Source: Pseudomonadota bacterium (GTDB taxonomy: Bacteria > Pseudomonadota > Gammaproteobacteria > Steroidobacterales > Steroidobacteraceae). From it: 13,818 nucleotides of DNA. Numbering within the stretch: position 1 is the stretch's first letter; every line of letters begins with the position of its first letter. Shown here in pieces: positions 13,411 through 13,818 of this stretch. The DNA lies in the NCBI GenBank assembly GCA_021820785.1, contig JAKADE010000033.1, forward strand, positions 1 to 13,818, given 5' to 3'. Under the pieces are notes generated by a model. The model saw only the letters and a program-made list of their open reading frames with translations, had not been told where the DNA came from and ran no database searches. The position numbers were made by a program, and so were the translations under genes.

Positions 13411-13818
13411 ATGAGTCAACCGCCCGAGAAAGTCGAACTCGTCGCCAGCAATCAGCTGGCCGAGCGGTTTTCCGCGCCCTTGCGCAGTTACTTCCTGCGC
13501 CGGGTCCGGGACCGCGACAATGCGGAGGACCTGACCCAGGAGGTGCTGCTGCGGGTGTTCCGCGCCGGGGAGCTCGAGGCGATCGAGCGCCCCGAGAGCT
13601 ATGTGTTCAAGGTGGCGGCCAACCTGCTGAAGGACTTGCGCCGGCGTGCCGCGCGCCGGCCCGGGGAGGTCAGCTCGCCGCTGGAGGACGGGGAGGAGGG
13701 CTCGCCGGAGGCGCTGATCGATGAGCGCTCTCCGGAGCGCGTCATGCTCGGGGAGGCGAGCCTCGCGCAGGTGCTCGAGGCGCTCGGGGAGCTCACCGAG
13801 CTGACCCGCAACGTCTTC
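13411..13818 (+). CDS. FecI-like ECF RNA polymerase sigma factor (3' end missing)
   Basis: The first 136 residues of an extracytoplasmic-function sigma factor; the frame is still open at the window end and only about 25-40 residues should be missing. Region 2 spans about 18-83: LRSYFLRRVRDRDNAEDLTQ, EVLLRVFR, then PESYVFKVAANLLKDLRRRA, which binds core polymerase and the -10 element. An acidic linker (87-115) follows, and region 4 begins at about 117 with QVLEALGELTELTRNVF. The DAEDLTQEVFLR-like motif and the YVFKVAANL..D.RRR pattern point to the FecI group, which usually controls a TonB-dependent receptor through a FecR-like membrane partner. Those genes, if present, would lie to the right. 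The ATG at 13411 is the only good start and lacks a clear ribosome site. Confidence 0.9.
   Translation, partial: MSQPPEKVELVASNQLAERFSAPLRSYFLRRVRDRDNAEDLTQEVLLRVFRAGELEAIERPESYVFKVAANLLKDLRRRAARRPGEVSSPLEDGEEGSPEALIDERSPERVMLGEASLAQVLEALGELTELTRNVF

Overview
The window is a stretch of high-GC bacterial chromosome, densely coding with short gaps. It looks like a gammaproteobacterium of the Xanthomonadales / Nevskiales / Steroidobacterales kind. That placement is an inference from gene content (nuoLMN order, hmgA-fahA beside a MarR-type regulator, a GT9 glycosyltransferase, a FecI-like sigma factor) and base composition; there is no rRNA or other marker to fix it. No tRNA, rRNA, insertion sequence, prophage or CRISPR array was seen. 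Most genes are housekeeping or catabolic, and I did not find a clearly new multi-gene system. The interesting material is in small structures between genes and in two uncharacterised proteins.

Layout. 1-4648 (+): the 3' end of the respiratory complex I operon, with nuoL (5' end missing), nuoM and nuoN, which encode the three antiporter-like proton-pumping subunits. A strong hairpin at 4654-4680 closes the operon and also faces the convergent minus-strand pair. 4665-5623 (-): a MarR-family regulator and, overlapping its stop codon by one base, a 165-residue exported or membrane-anchored protein of unknown function. 5624-5696: divergent control region with a perfect 16-bp palindrome. 5697-8343 (+): hmgA and fahA, two steps of homogentisate (tyrosine/phenylalanine) breakdown. 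The enzyme acting between them, maleylacetoacetate isomerase, is not in the window. The MarR protein is probably the local regulator of this pathway.

8344-10194 (+): two separately promoted genes. One is a 184-residue protein I do not recognise. The other is an exported His/Trp-rich protein with four 8-residue repeats and a C-terminal two-cysteine module. 10249-11918 (+): a GT9 (LPS heptosyltransferase-like) gene whose start codon lies inside a perfect 12-bp inverted repeat and which has no Shine-Dalgarno, followed by a GloC/YcbL-like metallo-hydrolase overlapping by ATGA. 12051-13361 (+): a 2-hydroxycarboxylate (citrate/malate-type) transporter. 13411-13818 (+): the start of a FecI-like ECF sigma factor, cut by the window end.

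All family assignments come from reading motifs by eye; no database search was run.
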